From Synechocystis salina LEGE 00031 (lineage in GTDB: Bacteria; Cyanobacteriota; Cyanobacteriia; Cyanobacteriales; Microcystaceae), in contig NZ_JADEVV010000013.1 in assembly GCF_015207985.1 (NCBI RefSeq), positions 1-64,000 of the forward strand: a stretch of DNA of 64,000 nt, written 5' to 3'. The stretch's first letter is position 1; each line of letters begins with the position of its first letter. Both the position numbers and the translations under genes were made by a program. Positions 43,669-52,889 of the stretch are shown piece after piece. Below the pieces are notes generated by a model. That model ran no database searches. It was not told the origin of the DNA and worked only from the letters and a program-made list of their open reading frames with translations.

Positions 43669-43902
43669 TCACTGGTTACTTAACCATTCAGATAACAGAG
43701 CTTCAACTAGATCGGAGAAGTCTCGTTTTTCTGCTTCTTGGAGCAGAGCAATTTTGACATTCCTATAGGTTTCCTTGCGGATATAGGCAGAGACCTGTTC
43801 ATAGTCGGGATCGCTGCGTTTGCCTTTTGTCTTGGCTTTTGCTTGGGTTTCTGCCGGGGTCGGTTTTTTATGGCTATCTAAAATTCCTTTAAATTTGCTC
43901 AT
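43669..43902 (-). CDS. Small ParB-like/ribbon-helix-helix partner of ParA
   Basis: A 77-residue basic protein: a disordered Lys/Thr-rich N-terminus (HKKPTPAETQAKAKTKGKRS) and a C-terminal DYEQVSAYIRKETYRNVKIA LLQEAEKRDF region that fits a ribbon-helix-helix DNA-binding domain. Its start overlaps the parA stop by 4 bp (ATGA), so the two are translationally coupled. In small plasmid partition systems such proteins bind the centromere and the promoter. Confidence 0.75.
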   Translation of the reverse strand: MSKFKGILDSHKKPTPAETQAKAKTKGKRSDPDYEQVSAYIRKETYRNVKIALLQEAEKRDFSDLVEALLSEWLSNQ

Positions 43903-44504
43903 ATCAAAATTTCCTCAATAATTTCTTTGCCAACCGCTTTGTAGTCTGACCAAGCAATGCGGGACTTGGAATCAGTTACTTCAGAAACAACGACACCGGT
44001 TAGGGATGCTTTCTGAAAGGCGGAATAGCGTTTAATGCCTTTTTTAAATAGGGGTAATCCCGCAGTAGTTAGTAACTGTCGAGCTTCGTCACCATCTTTG
44101 GAGGGATAAGGGGGAATGATTGTTAGCAAAATCCGAAAGCAATTATTTCCCAGCTTTTGCAATGTCTCAATCGTTAGCATCAGGGCATCAAGGGCGAGGG
44201 CATCTGGTGTGGAAGGAATGACCAACAGATCACAGCCATCAGCAAGGGCTTCCAGATCTTCATCCGTCGGCCTAGCTTGGGTATCAATCACGATGTTGGA
44301 ATACTTGGGCGCATACTTGGCAGCTTGCCTTTCATCAACCACCTTGAATGGGAGTGATCCTCGTTTGCTCCAGCCGGTTGCACTGCGATTTGGGTCGCCG
44401 TCTATCAACAAGGTGTCTCCCTGGAGTGCTAGGTACGCCGAGAGATGAACTGCTGTGGTTGTTTTTCCTACCCCGCCTTTAAAACTGGCAACGGTAATAA
44501 TCAT
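43899..44504 (-). CDS. parA: ParA-family partition ATPase
   Basis: The start at 44504 (MIITVASFKGGVGKTTTAVH) gives 201 residues; the open frame extends 33 bp further. The deviant Walker A KGGVGKTTT has the ParA/MinD lysine. TLLIDGDPNRSATGW is switch I and SNIVIDTQARPTDED the Walker B region. It belongs to the short ParA type that pairs with a small centromere-binding protein, encoded directly downstream. The pair is plasmid-like and probably marks an integrated plasmid or element; no rep gene is seen. Confidence 0.9.
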   Translation of the reverse strand: MIITVASFKGGVGKTTTAVHLSAYLALQGDTLLIDGDPNRSATGWSKRGSLPFKVVDERQAAKYAPKYSNIVIDTQARPTDEDLEALADGCDLLVIPSTPDALALDALMLTIETLQKLGNNCFRILLTIIPPYPSKDGDEARQLLTTAGLPLFKKGIKRYSAFQKASLTGVVVSEVTDSKSRIAWSDYKAVGKEIIEEILI

Positions 44505-44614
44505 ACTTGATTGTTTGAAAGTTTGAATAATTAACAATTCAGCAGTTTGATAAGCTGGTCGTGTGAGTACGCACTTTAAGACCTTATTTTACGTTGGTTT
44601 TGTTCCCTGATTAT

Positions 44615-44626
44615 TTGCGTATGCAG
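44615..44626 (+). repeat. Par-flanking repeat TTGCGTATGCAG, promoter-proximal copy
   Basis: Same 12-mer as 43574-43585, upstream of parA. GAGTACGC at 44565-44572 lies between it and the gene and is the reverse complement of GCGTACTC at 43658-43665. Position upstream of parA suits an operator or centromere. Confidence 0.5.
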
Positions 44627-44724
44627 TTCACTAACAATTTAGCATGGTAACTAACCGTATTTTTAGCTCCAATGCTTTACCAATACTCCAAGCAAAGTGC
44701 CAAAATTTTTACTAGGGGTTAAGT

Positions 44725-45025
44725 ATGAAAAATGACCGTTATCCTCAAGATTGGAAAAATATAGCTGCCGTCAAAAAGCAGTCCGTTAATTGGATCTGTG
44801 AACGGTGCGGGGTGCGGGGTGCAATGTCTTGAGCCTGGGGAGGGGAAGGGTTTGTTGAAGGAGGAACGCTATCGACTCAGGATGGCGGTGCATCATAGCG
44901 ATTATGATCCAGCTAATAATTCCCCTAGTGATTTGATGGCCCTTTGCTTGCCTTGTCATCTTTACTATCACCGCAGGCAACAGGGGAATGTGACACCGGG
45001 GCAATTATCGCTAGAATTTTGCTGA
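44725..45025 (+). pseudogene. HNH endonuclease gene broken by a 7-bp tandem duplication
   Basis: From the ATG at 44725: MKNDRYPQDWKNIAAVKKQS, VNWICERCGV, then the frame fails. In the +1 register the protein resumes CGVQCLEPGEGKGLLKEERY, RLRMAVHHSDYDPANNSPSD, LMALCLPCHLYYHRRQQGNV. The cause is visible: TGCGGGG is present twice in tandem (44806-44812, 44813-44819). Removing one copy gives ERCGVQCLEPGE and an intact 98-residue HNH protein with two CxxC pairs and VHH...N..LCLPCH. This may be a dead gene or a reversible slip site. Confidence 0.85.
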
Positions 45026-45247
45026 AAGCCTTTTGAATAATTATTTCCTCTAATGCCACCGAGTTCCCATTTAAGTTTTGACTGCTATTGCTTCTTATAT
45101 TGGAGATAATGAACTATTGCCCCTGGTGGAACGGGTTAGTCGGTTGGGGCTTAGTATTAGCAACGGAAAAATTTTGGTCGTTAAGGCTGAAAGTTTTATC
45201 CAGTAATGCTTTCAGACATCAAATTTTATAGCTTATCTGAATCTCCA

Positions 45248-45277
45248 CTGTCCCATTTATGACCATAAATGAGACAG
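45248..45277. repeat. Imperfect palindrome in a gene-poor stretch
   Basis: CTGTCCCATTTATG and CATAAATGAGACAG arms form a near-perfect hairpin. The surrounding 45026-45639 stretch holds no confident gene; about 40 codons near 45082-45205 (LLPLVERVSRLGLSISNGKI...) look protein-like but are not identified. Confidence 0.4.
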
Positions 45278-45639
45278 TTTCGCCGCCTAATTACCCGAAA
45301 ACCTTGATTTCTCGTTAGACAGACTCGTAAAGCCAAACATCGCAAATGGGGCAGTTTAGATAAGCGACCCAAATTTTCCTACTGCTAAAACTAAGCCCTC
45401 TTTGGATTTGTCCACTTTTTCGGGACAAGGTCACTCTTTGTCTTCTGATTTCATTGGTCTTTACTCTCCTACGCTTACCCTCCCATTTTCCCTGTTTTTG
45501 CTAAAGTGGGATGCTCCCAGCAAATAGCCGGCGGGAGATGGAGAATTGGAATTATTCATGCGGTGCGTAATTTAGTCATAATGTTTAGATGATACTTTGA
45601 TTTAACTTTGAATAAGTAGTGCCAATAGGAAGTTGACCT

Positions 45640-46011
45640 ATGCCCCTAACTACCAGTGTGGATGAACCAAGGACTGGCTCGAAACAAATTCATCTGGAGG
45701 GTAGTCTCGATAGCCAAACATCACCGGAATTGGAGAAATTGATTCTTCAAGTCATCACCCCAGATATTCACTGTGCTATTCTGAATTTCACCCATTTAGA
45801 ATACATCAGTAGTGCAGGGCTGAGGGTGGTGCTCAAGCTGCAACAAATTATGCACAAACATAAAGGTAATGTCTGTGCATTGGGGTTACAACCCCAGGTT
45901 AAAAAAGTCTTTGAAATTGTCCAGGCGATGCCAACGAAATCTATTTTTGCTAGTGTTGAAGAATTAGATCAATATCTCATCAATATTCAGCGCAAAATCC
46001 TAAACGAATAG
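45640..46011 (+). CDS. STAS-domain anti-sigma factor antagonist-like protein
   Basis: A 123-residue single STAS domain. The order is typical: IHLEGSLDSQTSPELEKLIL, then CAILNFTHLEYISSAGLRVV where the Ser in S-S-A-G is the phosphorylatable site, then LQPQVKKVFEIVQ and a final helix. Such proteins switch partner kinases/phosphatases by binding when unphosphorylated. No partner kinase or PP2C gene is adjacent. A plausible ribosome site AGGAAG precedes the start. Confidence 0.9.
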   Translation: MPLTTSVDEPRTGSKQIHLEGSLDSQTSPELEKLILQVITPDIHCAILNFTHLEYISSAGLRVVLKLQQIMHKHKGNVCALGLQPQVKKVFEIVQAMPTKSIFASVEELDQYLINIQRKILNE

Positions 46012-46107
46012 AGCTTTTAGAAAAAAATAAAGTTTAAATTGCAGCCTGAGCAATTGGTCAATAGTGGTAGCCCTCCCAGCCTAGAGGGAGAGTTAGGTTT
46101 TTCCCTG

Positions 46108-46365
46108 TCATAAGAACCTGCCACATTCCACAATCAAAATATCCCCGGCATGAATCCCGGCCCCAATCATCGAATCCCCAGTCACTCGGACAAAGAAGGT
46201 GGCAGCAGGATGTTTAATCAGATATTGATTGAGGTCTAACTTGCCCTCTAAATAGTCCTCCGCCGGAGAGGGAAAACCGGCTGATACTGGACAAGCGTAA
46301 AGGGGCAGCCCATAAACCGTTCGCCGGCTGGGACGGTAAATTTCTGGTAGAACGTTGGAAGGCAT
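46108..46365 (-). pseudogene. Truncated duplicate of umuD
   Basis: The first 79 codons are nearly identical to umuD at 48734-49168 ([60 protein letters not shown]), including the catalytic Ser in GDSM. It then ends in [10 protein letters not shown]; the half with the catalytic Lys (LLVKRLRM) is missing. The match continues upstream into noncoding sequence, so it is a segmental duplication. Confidence 0.9.
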
Positions 46366-46485
46366 AATTTATGGGGAGAGCTTCACCACCAACTGTACTA
46401 AAACTTTTCTGGGTTGGAAGTAACAGCCATAACCTATTGAGAATTTTCCCTTCCTGTCAAACTGAGGTTACTCAAGGCGATCGCC
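46127..46485 (-). repeat. 359-bp duplicated umuD segment, copy 1
   Basis: Matches 48930-49288 over exactly the same length with no gaps and a few percent substitutions. It spans the 5' part of umuD and the upstream spacer and ends at a GGCGATCGCC, which is also the first HIP1 site of repeat R3. Confidence 0.9.
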
Positions 46486-46605
46486 TACATTCTTCAATGC
46501 ACGGTGGTAATCCACGGTGCCATCAAATATAGACCCCACAGAAAGCCGGGCTTTAGCCGGGCGGACTTTGCTTTCCATCAGTGACCAGCAAGAACTTTTG
46601 GCGAT
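46476..46605 (+). repeat. Dispersed repeat R3, HIP1 at both ends
   Basis: A complete copy: GGCGATCGCC, CAATGCACGGTGGTAATC, CACGGTGCCATCAAATATAG, CCCCACAGAAAGCCGGGC, TTTAGCCGGGCGGACTTTGC, CATCAGTGACCAGCAAG, then TTTTGGCGATCGCC. It is followed by TTAAACCCCCGGTAAAATT. It is probably closest to the family consensus. Confidence 0.9.
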
Positions 46606-46717
46606 CGCCATTAAACCCCCGGTAAAATTCCGCTGATGGTCGGGGAGTCTCTTATGTAATGTATGTAAGCCTCGTTAGCCCCGCTGAATTGCTTGATGGC
46701 GATTGTCAAATGATTGA

Positions 46718-46945
46718 ATTATTTTTGCTTGCCCTAAGCACACACCTTCTCAGGTTGAATGCCATCCGTCTTACCCTGACCTCTGCTTACCTGCTGACCG
46801 CGATGTGAATTGTTCTGATATTCCCGACAATCAAAAGCCAGTCAGGGTTACAGGCAAGGATGACCACCAACTTGATAAAGATGGGGATGGTTGGGGATGT
46901 GAGTTAAAGGAAGGGCAATTGGGGGGTGATAGTATAGCTAGATAG
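46718..46945 (+). pseudogene. Excalibur calcium-binding domain remnant
   Basis: After a stop the frame reads FACPKHTPSQVECHPSYPDL, CLPADRDVNCSDIPDNQKPV, then DDHQLDKDGDGWGCELKEG and TAG. CHPSYPxxCxPxxxxxNCxDI followed by HxxDxDGDGxGCE is the Excalibur domain found at the C-terminus of some surface nucleases. The nuclease part is not present and no start codon precedes it, so it is a remnant. Confidence 0.65.
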
Positions 46946-46973
46946 TGAAAATTTAGAATAGGTATAGAAAAAC

Positions 46974-47345
46974 ATGAGCAAAGAAAATTACATCGCAGAA
47001 ATAATAAAAGAGTTTCCCAGTCTTAAAGCTGGTAAAGAAAATGATGAGAATTGGGCAAATGAAGGGTTTAAATTTCTAAGCAATAAAAACTATGAACAAG
47101 CAGAAATTAAGTTTAAAATGCTCACCCGTTCTCAACCCAATCACCAGGACGGGTTTGAAGGTCTCGCTTATCTATATTATGAAACTGGTGATTATAAAAA
47201 AGCAGTTTGGTTTATGAAAAAAGCAGTAAAGATTGCCAGAGAATTTCTGAAAAATAATTCTATTGACCTTGAAGTTATTGAAGAAATGGAATCAAATTTA
47301 AAATCAATGGAGACTAAAAAAACAATCAAGCGATGGTGGGAATAG
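46974..47345 (+). CDS. Tetratricopeptide repeat protein
   Basis: A 123-residue cytoplasmic protein with two TPR-like motifs: WANEGFKFLSNKNYEQAEIK and DGFEGLAYLYYETGDYKKAV. These form helix pairs with the usual small and aromatic residues. The ends are Lys/Glu-rich. Likely a protein-interaction module; partner unknown. It lies between the nuclease remnant and the divergently oriented umuC gene. Confidence 0.7.
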   Translation: MSKENYIAEIIKEFPSLKAGKENDENWANEGFKFLSNKNYEQAEIKFKMLTRSQPNHQDGFEGLAYLYYETGDYKKAVWFMKKAVKIAREFLKNNSIDLEVIEEMESNLKSMETKKTIKRWWE

Positions 47346-47380
47346 ATGATGTACAAATAAATTATGACAAGCCCTGCGCC

Positions 47381-47437
47381 AATCCCAAGGACGCTCTGCA
47401 TCCCCATTAGCCCAAACGCCAGCTTTATTGGCGATCG
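47381..47437 (+). repeat. Short dispersed repeat C, copy 1 (partner at 63492)
   Basis: GCCAATCCCAAGGACGCTCT, GCATCCCCATTAGCCC, then GCTTTATTGGCGATCGCC. It matches 63492-63549 with a few substitutions. It lies in the spacer between convergent genes. AAACCCCTAGTAAAAT follows at 47470, a motif also seen near other HIP1 sites. Confidence 0.65.
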
Positions 47438-47474
47438 CCATGACGGATAGGTTTTCCAATGAGGTTTTAAACCC

Positions 47475-48737
47475 CTAGTAAAATCCTGCCTTGACCTCTG
47501 GCAAATCATCCCAAGCCGTTGTAAATCGAGGAGAGCGTAAGTCGGACTTCATCCGCCAATTCTGTTGTTTCTCCAAAAGACCAAAACCGACAGTTTCCCT
47601 GCCAAACTGTTTATTAAGCCGGTCTAGTGTCAGCATAAGCCGCTGTTGTCGTTCCGTATCCCGTGGTTGTTCAAAAAGATTGCCTTGCACAATCCGTTCT
47701 GACTGTAGCCCTGTCATTATCACGCCAGCTTTTTTGTAGGGATGATGGGGTCGAAAGATTTGTTTGAGGGAGGCTTGAGCTAACTTCAGTAATTCTGGGG
47801 TGTAATGAGTTGGGGTCGGCAGGGCGATCGCCTGGGAGATGGAAATTGGTTGGTCAATGAAAAAGCTAGTGCGGGCAAAGATAATCATCACTGCTGGGGT
47901 TTGTTGTTGTCGCCGCAGTTTCTCCGCCGCTCGACTGACAAAAAAGGCGATCGCCGTTTGTAATTCATCCAATGTGGTCACCGCCTGGGCAAAGGAACGG
48001 GAAACGCAGGTTTCTTGCTTTGGATTAGGAATTAGTTCTAGGGGCAAACAGGAAATCCCCTGGAGTTCTAGTAATAGCCGTTGTCCCACCACTCCCATTT
48101 TTTTGCGGACAAGTTCAGGATTGGCTTGTTTAAATTGCAAGGCTGTTGAAATGCCCCTGGCGGTAAACCACTTTTCCAAGCGTTTTCCAATGCCCCAAAT
48201 ATCGGCGATCGGCATCGTTGCCAAAATAGGATCAGCCGCTTCTGCTTGGTCTAAGCAAAATGTGCCAACCCCGGATTGTTTTGCCACATCGGTCGCCACC
48301 TTAGCCAGTACTTTAGTGGGGGCAATGCCAATAGAAACGGGAATGCCTATCCATTGTTTAAGGCAACGCCGAATTTCTTTCCCATAATTCGTATTACTTT
48401 GATTTGGAGTTAGTTCCAGAAACGCTTCATCAATGGAATAAATTTCCACAACGGGGCTAAAAAATTGCAGGCTAGTCATTATCCTGTGGGATAAGTCGCC
48501 GTACAAAGAGTAATTAGAAGAAAAAACCTGAATATTGTGTTGCTCAACCAAATCTCGAATTTTGAACAGCGGCACTCCCATCTTGATACCTAAGGCTTTA
48601 GCTTCTGATGACCTCGCCACCACACAACCATCATTATTGGAAAGTACCAGCACTGGCTTGCCGTTTAATAGGGGTTGAAAGACCCGCTCACAGGACACAT
48701 AGAAATTATTGCAATCCACCAGGGCAATGCTGTTCAT
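47475..48737 (-). CDS. umuC: DNA polymerase V catalytic subunit UmuC
   Basis: A 420-residue Y-family translesion polymerase. The N-terminal catalytic motif [20 protein letters not shown] has the first metal-binding Asp, and [13 protein letters not shown] carries the D-E pair. [30 protein letters not shown] and the HhH region [20 protein letters not shown] are typical. The C-terminal little-finger domain is present. It overlaps umuD by 4 bp, so the two are co-translated. It would copy damaged DNA with low fidelity after UV stress. Confidence 0.96.
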   Translation of the reverse strand: MNSIALVDCNNFYVSCERVFQPLLNGKPVLVLSNNDGCVVARSSEAKALGIKMGVPLFKIRDLVEQHNIQVFSSNYSLYGDLSHRIMTSLQFFSPVVEIYSIDEAFLELTPNQSNTNYGKEIRRCLKQWIGIPVSIGIAPTKVLAKVATDVAKQSGVGTFCLDQAEAADPILATMPIADIWGIGKRLEKWFTARGISTALQFKQANPELVRKKMGVVGQRLLLELQGISCLPLELIPNPKQETCVSRSFAQAVTTLDELQTAIAFFVSRAAEKLRRQQQTPAVMIIFARTSFFIDQPISISQAIALPTPTHYTPELLKLAQASLKQIFRPHHPYKKAGVIMTGLQSERIVQGNLFEQPRDTERQQRLMLTLDRLNKQFGRETVGFGLLEKQQNWRMKSDLRSPRFTTAWDDLPEVKAGFY

Positions 48738-49168
48738 AGGGGATGAATCACATTAGTGACCACACCCCACACTTCAAAGTCCATTAAATCGGTGATGACC
48801 AGGGGCGGATAGTCAGAATTTTCGGAAGCTAGATAAATTTTTTGCTTTTCCATCCGCAACCGTTTAACTAATAATTCCCCATTGACCACAGCGATCACCA
48901 CCTTGCCGTCCCGTGGCTCCAGGGAACGATCCACAATCAAAATATCCCCGGCATGAATCCCGGCCCCAATCATCGAATCCCCAGTCACTCGCACAAAGAA
49001 GGTGGCAGCAGGATGTTTAATTAGATATTGATTGAGGTCTAACTTGCCCTCTAAATAGTCCTCCGCTGGAGAGGGAAAACCGGCTGATACTGGACAAGCG
49101 TAAAGGGGCAGCTCATAAACCGTTCGCCGACTGGGGCGGTAAATTTCTGGCAGGACGTTGGAAGGCAT
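48734..49168 (-). CDS. umuD: LexA-like autoprotease UmuD
   Basis: A 144-residue S24-family protein that self-cleaves to the active form and complexes with UmuC. The likely cleavage site is in [19 protein letters not shown] (Ala-Gly). The catalytic Ser is in [11 protein letters not shown] and the Lys in [22 protein letters not shown] closes the fold. The gene lies directly upstream of umuC. A truncated duplicate of its 5' half is at 46108. Confidence 0.95.
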   Translation of the reverse strand: MPSNVLPEIYRPSRRTVYELPLYACPVSAGFPSPAEDYLEGKLDLNQYLIKHPAATFFVRVTGDSMIGAGIHAGDILIVDRSLEPRDGKVVIAVVNGELLVKRLRMEKQKIYLASENSDYPPLVITDLMDFEVWGVVTNVIHPL

Positions 49169-49288
49169 AATTTATGGAGAGAGCTTCACCATCAACTGTA
49201 CTAAAACTTTTCTAGGTTGAAGGTAACAGTCATAACCTATTGAGGATTTTCACTTCCCGGCAAACTGAAGTTACTCAAGGCGATCGCC
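48930..49288 (-). repeat. 359-bp duplicated umuD segment, copy 2 (parent)
   Basis: The parental copy of the segment at 46127-46485. It runs from the umuD coding region through the promoter spacer to GGCGATCGCC at 49279-49288, just after the recD2-like stop. Confidence 0.9.
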
Positions 49289-49291
49289 AAA

Positions 49292-51499
49292 CTAAATCAG
49301 ATCTCCCCCTTTAATTCTTTCCTGGAGCCTGGTGTAGCGTTGCCGTTCCTGCTGTTGCCGCACAGCATAGCCCAAAGCCTTAGAAGAACCGATCACTAAA
49401 GCCAACCGTTTTGCCCTGGTAAGTCCGGTGTAAAAAAGGTTGCGGCTCAGTAGAAGGAAGTGTTGCATATACAACGGCAGGATAACCACGGGATATTCCG
49501 AACCCTGGCTTTTGTGGATGCTGATGGCCCAAGCTAAACCAATCTCATTCAAATCAGCAAAATCATAATCTACTGGGCGATCGCCATAGGTAATGGTCAA
49601 TATTTGTTCTTCCTTATCAATGGCAGTGATGGTGCCCTGGTCGCCATTGAAGACTTCCCGAATATAGTCGTTTTTCAGTTGCATAACCCGATCGCCGAGG
49701 CGGAAAATGGTGGTTCCCCGTTGGAGCTGGGGCTTATTCTCCTGGGGTGGATTGAGGATAGATTGCACCACGGCATTGAGGTTGCGAGTACCGATTACTC
49801 CCCGTTGCATGGGGCATAATACCTGGACATCCTGGCGGGGATTAAAACCTTGCTTGGGAATAAAATCCGTTAGTAACTCCCCAATTAACTGAACTCCATG
49901 CTCTGGTTCCGTGCCGCCGTTATGCCAAAGACAATCCGATTGGGGTTGGTCAGAAATGGTTTCCACTTGAGGATATTGCCCGTGGTTGATTTGATGGGCA
50001 TGGCGAATGATGGCACTGGCCGCCGCTTGGCGAAAAACTTGGTTTAACCTGACTACGGTTATCTGCTGGGAAGCAATCAAATCTCGCAAAACATTCCCCG
50101 GCCCGACAGAGGGTAACTGGTCAATGTCCCCCACCAACAGCAATTGAGTCTTGGGGGAAATGGCCTTGAGGAGGGAATGGGCCAGGAATAAATCCAGCAT
50201 GGAAGCTTCATCCACAATCACCGCATCAAAGGGCAAAGGGTTATCTTCATTACGCTTGAAGCCCATGGTATTGGGGTCAAATTCCAATAGTCGGTGCAAG
50301 GTTTTTGCTTCTAGCCCCGTCATTTCCCCTAACCGCTGGGCCGCTCTCCCAGTGGGGGCCGCCAGTCCAATTTTTTTACCCATGGCCTTCCAAAGAGCAA
50401 CAATGGTGCGGGTGGTGAAGGTTTTCCCTGTTCCTGGGCCGCCGGTGAGGATCATTAGCCCAGCACTGGCCGCTAGAAACACGGCGTTATATTGCTGTTG
50501 AGACAATTCCAGTGCTTTTTTTGCCGTATAGCGGCTAATCCAGCTTTTTACCCTTGCTGTATCTACCATTTGTCCATTGGCTAACTTTTGCGTCACATAA
50601 CTCGCCAATTTGCATTCGGTGTGGTAGAAAGTGGGCTTGAACAGTAGAATTTCTTCTACACTCAATACTTCCTCTATTAAGTCCTGAGCCGCCACCATTT
50701 CCCCAACTATTGCCAGCACTGTTTCCACCGTCGCTTCAAATTCCTCCGTGCTTAGCTTGGCGATCGCCTCTTTGACCAATTCTGGTTGGGGAAGATGGCA
50801 ATGGCCTTGTTCCGCTGCTTCACCAAGGGTGTGGAGAATGCCGGCCCGGTAACGAAACTTGGAAGTGGGGGCAATGCCGACCTGTTGGGCAATTTTGTCT
50901 GCCGTCAGGAAACCAATACCGAAAATATCGTCCGCCAATTGGTAGGGATTATCAGTGACCACCCTGATGGCATCATCCCCATACTGCTTATAAATTTTGA
51001 CCGCATAGGTGGTGGAAACCCCATGGCCCTGGAGGAAAAGCATCACTTCTTTGATGGCTTTCTGCTCTGCCCAGGCACTCTGGATCATTCTGACCCGTTT
51101 CTTGCCAATGCCCGGCACCTCAATCAGGCGATCGCTTTCACCTTCAATAATTTCCAGGGTTTCCAAACCAAAATGGGCCACAATCCTTTTTGCTGTCACA
51201 GGCCCCACCCCTTTGATTAGGCCACTACCAAGATATTTTTCAATCCCCGTCAAAGTTGCCGGCTTAGTTTCGTGGTATTGACTAACCTGGAACTGGGAAC
51301 CATATTTGGGATGTTCCTTCCAGATTCCTTGTAATTTAAGGGTTTGCCCCGCTTGGATATTGGCAAAATTACCCACCACCGTTGTTAATTCCTTTGCTCT
51401 AGGGATTTGGAGTCGAGCAACGGTGTATCCAGTCTCTTCAGAGTGAAAAGTAATTCGCTCTATTACCCCAGTTAAATAATCTGTTGATTTCTCCATCAA
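49292..51499 (-). CDS. recD2: RecD2-type ATP-dependent DNA helicase
   Basis: A 735-residue SF1B helicase of the RecD2/TraA (YrrC) family, which works without RecBC. The N-terminal OB-like domain (GVIERITFHSEETGYTVARL) is followed by helix-hairpin-helix motifs (YLGSGLIKGVGPVTAKRIVA, LIEVPGIGKKRVRMIQSAW). Walker A is MILTGGPGTGKTFTTRTIV; VIVDEASMLDLFLAHSLL is Walker B. LAWAISIHKSQGSEYPVVIL and FYTGLTRAKRLALVIG are motifs V and VI. The start could be Met1 or Met2. It is on the same strand as umuDC with a 120-bp gap and is likely a separate unit. Confidence 0.94.
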   Translation of the reverse strand: MMEKSTDYLTGVIERITFHSEETGYTVARLQIPRAKELTTVVGNFANIQAGQTLKLQGIWKEHPKYGSQFQVSQYHETKPATLTGIEKYLGSGLIKGVGPVTAKRIVAHFGLETLEIIEGESDRLIEVPGIGKKRVRMIQSAWAEQKAIKEVMLFLQGHGVSTTYAVKIYKQYGDDAIRVVTDNPYQLADDIFGIGFLTADKIAQQVGIAPTSKFRYRAGILHTLGEAAEQGHCHLPQPELVKEAIAKLSTEEFEATVETVLAIVGEMVAAQDLIEEVLSVEEILLFKPTFYHTECKLASYVTQKLANGQMVDTARVKSWISRYTAKKALELSQQQYNAVFLAASAGLMILTGGPGTGKTFTTRTIVALWKAMGKKIGLAAPTGRAAQRLGEMTGLEAKTLHRLLEFDPNTMGFKRNEDNPLPFDAVIVDEASMLDLFLAHSLLKAISPKTQLLLVGDIDQLPSVGPGNVLRDLIASQQITVVRLNQVFRQAAASAIIRHAHQINHGQYPQVETISDQPQSDCLWHNGGTEPEHGVQLIGELLTDFIPKQGFNPRQDVQVLCPMQRGVIGTRNLNAVVQSILNPPQENKPQLQRGTTIFRLGDRVMQLKNDYIREVFNGDQGTITAIDKEEQILTITYGDRPVDYDFADLNEIGLAWAISIHKSQGSEYPVVILPLYMQHFLLLSRNLFYTGLTRAKRLALVIGSSKALGYAVRQQQERQRYTRLQERIKGGDLI

Positions 51500-51595
51500 T
51501 AATATTTGAATACCCCATAAGCGTTGATAATGCTATGGTTGAGCCTTTTTCCAAAGCAATTGAAATGCCATCTGCCGTTACTTAATTAGTCACAA

Positions 51596-52822
51596 TTAGG
51601 AGCGTAGTGCCCAAGCTAAGAAACGCTCAGTGTAGTATAGTGCTAACTGGTTGCTTGGACCTGAAAAAATTGCATCAAAAGCGTGTTCAGCCCAAGGGAT
51701 GTCTAGTAGGATAGCAGTAGTGCCAGATGCAAGCAGACGATGGTACATTCCCTGTGCAAATCGCACCTGTACGACATGCTCATTACGCCCATAAACTAAC
51801 AGCGTTGGCGGCTGTGGGCGAATAGCATAGTTGATAGGAGACGCCTTCTGATATAGATCAGGCAATTCAGCCGGCGAACCCCCTAGAAATGCTCGCAAAA
51901 CAGATCGCGAATTGATCGGATCGGGGCGCGGAGGGTTGGCATAGCCTTCAGCTAGATCTATAGGACCATAGTAACTAACTACGGCTCGGACTGGCAGCGT
52001 CTCAGACTGCTGATAGGCTGCTAGCATGGCTAGATGCGCCCCGGCAGAACGTCCGAGCAAAGCTATTCGCTCTGGATCAGCCTCATATTCACTACCGTGT
52101 TGGCGGATAAAGGCTAGTGCCGTTAGTACATCATCTAACTGGGCAGGGAAGCGATAAAGGGGAGCATGACGGTAATCAATTGCAAAAACGGTGTAGCCCT
52201 GCGCTGCCATATAGCGGCTGAAATCGGCGTTTTGCTTTGGATCGCCCCGTTGCCACGATCCACCGTAGATCACCACAATTGCTGGATATTTTCCCACTTG
52301 TAAAGGTCGGTAGATATCCATTTTTAACGATACGCCATCAGGAGAGGCAAACTGGATGTCTGGTGTATATCGCACTTCACGGAGATTGATACCCGTGAAG
52401 GAATCAGTGAGGGAAAACGGCTCCGATCTCATCTGGATCTGCAATTGATTGGGAATTTGCTCTAGATAGTTTGTCCCCAGAGCTTCCCGCATAGCAACCT
52501 CTATCCTCTGCTGCGTGGCAGGCATTTGAATTAGTGGCATAGCACTAAGAAGGAGTCCCACCAAACTAGCACCCAAAGTCAACCGTTGCAGCCAACTGTG
52601 GCGCACGCCTACCATTGATACCCCGCCTGCTGTAGCATTCAGTACCAGTAGCCAGGGGCTAACTTCAGGCACACCGACTCCCAGGGTTAGCAGTGCCATG
52701 TTTGGGGCTGGGATGATCATCCAAGCACTGAGAAATAGACCGATGCCACTGAGCAGTAGTGCCAGTATCTTTAGATTGAGGGCGATCGCCATTTGTAGAA
52801 TTTTGATCCTGGTTCTTGTCAT
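51596..52822 (-). CDS. Membrane-anchored alpha/beta hydrolase (esterase/lipase type)
   Basis: A 408-residue protein. Three hydrophobic segments occupy residues about 10-105, then an alpha/beta hydrolase domain of the BD-FAE/hormone-sensitive-lipase type: IVVIYGGSWQRGDPKQN is the oxyanion loop, IALLGRSAGAHLAMLAAYQQ holds the nucleophile Ser, and DIPWAEHAFDAIFSG the catalytic His. YGRNEHVVQVRFAQ is near the acid residue. Substrates are probably carboxyl esters. A better start may be the Met at residue 11 (MAIALNLK). No operon partner. Confidence 0.88.
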   Translation of the reverse strand: MTRTRIKILQMAIALNLKILALLLSGIGLFLSAWMIIPAPNMALLTLGVGVPEVSPWLLVLNATAGGVSMVGVRHSWLQRLTLGASLVGLLLSAMPLIQMPATQQRIEVAMREALGTNYLEQIPNQLQIQMRSEPFSLTDSFTGINLREVRYTPDIQFASPDGVSLKMDIYRPLQVGKYPAIVVIYGGSWQRGDPKQNADFSRYMAAQGYTVFAIDYRHAPLYRFPAQLDDVLTALAFIRQHGSEYEADPERIALLGRSAGAHLAMLAAYQQSETLPVRAVVSYYGPIDLAEGYANPPRPDPINSRSVLRAFLGGSPAELPDLYQKASPINYAIRPQPPTLLVYGRNEHVVQVRFAQGMYHRLLASGTTAILLDIPWAEHAFDAIFSGPSNQLALYYTERFLAWALRS

Positions 52823-52889
52823 GCTCAGAGACTATCGCCGGGTATGAAACCCGCTAAAGATACAGATATAGTTGTGATCAAATTGTCAA

